From Chloroflexi bacterium UBA4733 (GTDB lineage Bacteria; Chloroflexota; UBA4733): 14,415 bases of DNA. A model generated the notes under the pieces. It saw nothing but the letters and a program-made list of their open reading frames with translations, was not told the DNA's origin and made no database searches. Shown here piece after piece: positions 14,086 through 14,415 of the stretch (its first letter is position 1; the number at the start of each line of letters is the position of its first letter). The position numbers and the translations under genes were made by a program. Location: positions 1,013 through 15,427 of the forward strand of contig DHIZ01000357.1 of assembly GCA_002404055.1 (NCBI GenBank), read 5' to 3'.

Positions 14086-14322
14086 CTACCGGCCAAGGGG
14101 GCGGAGCATGTAGACAACCATGACGTTCGAATGGTCTGGATGTTCGTCAAAAGCGCCGGCGTCCCAAGCCTGAATGAAGGCGTCGCCACCCATATGGAGG
14201 TAGTGCCGAGCGGCCTCGTCAAAGCGTTCCCATGCCTCTTCCGGGGACATAACGTGGAAGGTAATCTCGTCCGTGTCCTCCTCAGGGTCGTCGACCGGCG
14301 TGGCGATGGCGTTGGCTATCAC
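14086..14322 (-). CDS. conserved-looking small hypothetical protein
   Basis: The 78-residue acidic protein contains DEITFHVMSPEEAWERFDEA, ARHYLHMGGDAFIQAWDAG, then HPDHSNVMVVYMLRPLGR. I recall small unnamed proteins with the pattern MSPEEAxxxxDxAAxxxLGMSGEEFxxxWDAGEF ending in MLxPxGR, so this is likely a real family member of unknown function. The GTG at 14322 has AAAGGGG (14334-14328) 5 nt upstream. A GTG at 14382 in the same frame is possible, as is the internal ATG of MSPEEAW. It stands 175 bp upstream of the two-gene module on the same strand. The window ends in adapter sequence 75 bp before its start, so its upstream context is lost. Confidence 0.65.
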   Translation of the reverse strand: MIANAIATPVDDPEEDTDEITFHVMSPEEAWERFDEAARHYLHMGGDAFIQAWDAGAFDEHPDHSNVMVVYMLRPLGR

Positions 14323-14396
14323 AGGTACCCCTTTCCCATATCTCACTCTACCCCCAACATCCTTCCTCCGCAACCGCTCCACGCACAGTGCTCGCT

Positions 14397-14415
14397 CTGT
14401 CTCTTATACACATCT
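14397..14415. other. Tn5/Nextera mosaic-end adapter sequence
   Basis: The final 19 bases, CTGTCTCTTATACACATCT, are exactly the 19-bp transposon mosaic end used in Nextera libraries, in the orientation expected when a read runs through the insert into the adapter. This is untrimmed adapter at a contig end, not genome sequence. Confidence 0.95.

Noticed and set aside
14397..14415. Genuine Tn5/IS50 transposon end
   Set aside because: The exact hyperactive mosaic end at the last base of the window with no transposase nearby is explained by library adapter.

Overview
The window reads as GC-rich chromosomal DNA from a free-living bacterium. The mix of genes points to the Chloroflexota (Thermomicrobia-like lineages) or a similar high-GC group: an ECF sigma factor with a zinc-finger anti-sigma factor carrying a long Ig-like ectodomain, an exported protein ending in LPATG, a lone MEDS-domain protein, and SD-led genes mixed with genes lacking an SD. 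The phylum is an inference from memory of such proteins. I saw no rRNA, tRNA, CRISPR array, insertion sequence or phage gene. The last 19 bases (14397-14415) match the Tn5/Nextera mosaic end and are almost certainly sequencing adapter, so the biological sequence stops near 14396.

Layout. (1) 1-274: the probable 5' part of a minus-strand gene leaving the window, then the leader of pepF. (2) 275-2920: M3 oligoendopeptidase F (+) converging on a SpoU/TrmH-family RNA methyltransferase (-), overlapping by 63 bp. (3) 3041-6299: a plus-strand envelope-signalling block of an exported LPATG protein, an ECF sigma factor and its translationally coupled transmembrane anti-sigma factor with a large extracellular region. 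(4) 6238-7671: a stand-alone MEDS-domain protein (-) and YceD/DUF177 (+), divergently transcribed from two readable sigma70-type promoters, the yceD one carrying a 7-bp-arm inverted repeat. (5) 7716-9162: aldo/keto reductase and coaD, an overlapping minus-strand pair. (6) 9163-9408: non-coding, with a run of inverted repeats including a likely terminator. (7) 9409-13253: a surface-polysaccharide locus with a flippase (-), an NAD-dependent sugar-nucleotide epimerase resembling GDP-mannose 3,5-epimerase (+) and a WcaI-like GT4 glycosyltransferase (+). (8) 13331-14322: small minus-strand genes, including an 8-bp-overlapping two-gene module that looks like an undescribed small paired system, and a separate conserved-looking hypothetical.

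How they fit together. The sigma/anti-sigma pair should couple an extracellular signal to transcription, and the exported LPATG protein upstream is a candidate target or partner. The flippase, epimerase and glycosyltransferase should build and export a surface glycan. pepF, the RNA methyltransferase, yceD and coaD are housekeeping genes. The most novel-looking parts are the anti-sigma ectodomain block and the small two-gene module at 13331-13910.
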